Source: Paroedura picta
Taxonomy: Eukaryota; Chordata; Lepidosauria; Squamata; Gekkonidae
Direction of reading: 5' to 3'
Length of the DNA stretch: 64,000 nucleotides
Assembly (NCBI RefSeq): GCF_049243985.1
Contig: NC_135381.1
Coordinates: 14,309,345 to 14,373,344 of the forward strand
Position numbers and translations under genes: made by a program. The notes under the pieces are model-generated. The model searched no databases. It saw only the letters and a list, made by a program, of their open reading frames with translations, and was not told where the DNA came from. Below, piece by piece: positions 62,590 to 64,000 of the stretch (position 1 is its first letter; each line of letters opens with the position of its first letter).

Positions 62590-62790
62590 CAAACATGAAG
62601 CTGCCTTAGACTGAATCTGACTCTTGATCAAGGTCAGTATTGTCTACTCAACTGGCAGCAGCAGTCCAGGGTGTCAGGCAGAGGTCTTTTTTGCTGCCTA
62701 GTCCTTTCTAAGTGGAGGTGCCAGAGACTGAACAGGAGACCTTCTGCATGCAAAGCAGAGGCTATTCCACTGAACCACAGCTCCTTCCCA
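62590..62790 (-). mobile_element. Second-family tRNA-derived SINE
   Basis: Minus-strand head GAGCTGTGGTTCAGTGGAAT and CAGTCTCTGGCACCTCC. The tail is AAGGCAGCTTCATGTTTGTG. Same family as 21318-21525. Confidence 0.75.
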
Positions 62791-63510
62791 CTTGAAGAAA
62801 AATAGCCTGTCCCTTTAATAGAGGGTTAATGTGTGGAAATGGGCGAGTTAACCTGTTCATGGCATGGAAGTAAATAAAATTCCATTATGCCTGTATTAAA
62901 GGCACAGGATTTTTTTTTCTCCCTCTAGCAGGACTGTTAGTAACCCTATTTCAAATCTACAAAAAGTCATAGTCAAATAAACTTTTTTAGTCTTTAAAGG
63001 TGCCAAACTGGTGCTTATTTTTTTCTGCTTTTTGCCGACTACTACATCTGCATAATAAAATGCTGCCTGCTAGGATATGTGGGCGTATAAAAATTTGAAT
63101 GTGCTGTTTTTCTTCTTCTGAACAATTGTTTTTATTTGCATGCAAAGCTTTGCAGATATAAGCACTTAAGACTATTACAAATAAGATTGTTTTGACTGTT
63201 GCCTTTTTATTTGTATGCAAAGTTATGCAGATTTAAACAGTTAAAACTAATGCAAATAAGATTGCTTTGTCTATGTGAGGGTGTATATTGGTATTTTTGT
63301 GATGGGTGATGCATTTTCCACAAAACTCTTGGGAAAGTAAGCACAGGCAAACTACATCTGCTTGGGATGTTTCCAAACATTGATGATTCTCTGAGTGGCC
63401 TTTTTTGTTGCTGTAAATGCCCAGATGCACAGCATACTAAACACATGGCAATTTTCCCTGCATTTCCCTTGCCTCTGCCCCCAAATGTATGTATTTTTAT
63501 TTATTATATT

Positions 63511-63563
<53 letters not shown>

Positions 63564-63585
63564 ATGTATGTATGTATGTATGTAT
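63511..63585. repeat. Microsatellite (CTGT)n(ATGT)n
   Basis: About twelve CTGT units followed by about six ATGT units. Confidence 0.95.
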
Positions 63586-64000
63586 AGATTTGTGGATTAT
63601 TGTTCATAAATTGTAAACCATGAGAAGAGGACCGTTCTGAAAGTGCTCATGTTGCACAGGTGATGCTCTGTGATCCACCCGAGGGTTCTGATCTATGGGG
63701 TGACAATCACTGAACAAGAAAGATGGTGTACAATATTGCAAAAGTATCGCAAAAGAGAGAATCAGGGCAGCTTGTGCTTACTTAGCATGCAGATGGACTG
63801 TGCTCATGACGCCAGGCCAGTAGAGCCAATTCCCACACTCCATGGATTAGTGCCTTTCACTGCAGAACCAATTCTATTAACCCTTTGGCAAGTGGCAAGC
63901 ATGACAAACTCTCATCCATCCACTGTTGCCCAAACTGGAGGGGGAAATCGACCTTCAGCTTTTCACCCTTGCCAAGATTCTCCAGATCGCACGTGAACGT
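63586..64000. other. Right edge, EMID1 intron
   Basis: No exon or repeat recognised. The EMI-domain exons are expected further right. Confidence 0.4.

Noticed and set aside
60321-64000. EMI-domain exons of EMID1
   Set aside because: No minus-strand stretch with the Cys-rich EMI pattern (such as WRCCPG or WCSYV) was found. They are expected outside the window.

Overview
This is a vertebrate nuclear window with intron-split genes, CpG-island promoters and dense interspersed repeats. The repeats point to a squamate reptile, most likely a lizard: a Sauria-type tRNA SINE with a BovB-like tail, BovB LINE 3' ends, 5S-rRNA-derived SINEs, CR1 LINE ends and SPIN-like hAT elements. Nothing in the sequence resolves the species further.

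Three host genes are present, in an order that matches the human EMID1-RHBDD3-EWSR1 neighbourhood read in reverse. (1) EWSR1, minus strand, 15061 down to 1173: exons 1-8 (start codon to the end of the first RGG segment). The RNA-recognition motif, zinc finger and remaining RGG exons lie left of base 1. (2) RHBDD3, plus strand, 20018-25031: five coding exons giving an open frame of about 430 codons, with rhomboid-like membrane segments at the start and a UBA domain at the end. (3) EMID1, minus strand, 60320 down to 29086: twelve joined coding exons (335 codons plus stop), covering the segment after the EMI domain, the collagen Gly-X-Y repeats and the conserved C-terminal tail. The signal peptide and EMI domain exons were not found and should lie right of base 64000.

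EWSR1 and RHBDD3 are divergent, each with its own CpG-rich promoter (about 14230-15520 and 18190-18560). The roughly 3 kb between them has been filled by repeats. RHBDD3 and EMID1 are convergent, with 3' ends between 25031 and 29086.

The rest is introns and intergenic DNA carrying many transposon remains. The clearest set is a near-palindromic 110-136 bp hAT MITE (about eleven copies, full or partial). Its 8-bp target duplications have TA in the centre, the signature of Buster-type hAT transposases, and five other hAT families or elements in the window show the same mark. Another notable class is a Penelope-like repeat whose ends carry hammerhead-ribozyme-like cores (19322-19457 and 57948-58346). 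No bacterial-type system, CRISPR array, tRNA gene or rRNA gene is present. Copies that resemble tRNA or 5S rRNA are SINEs.
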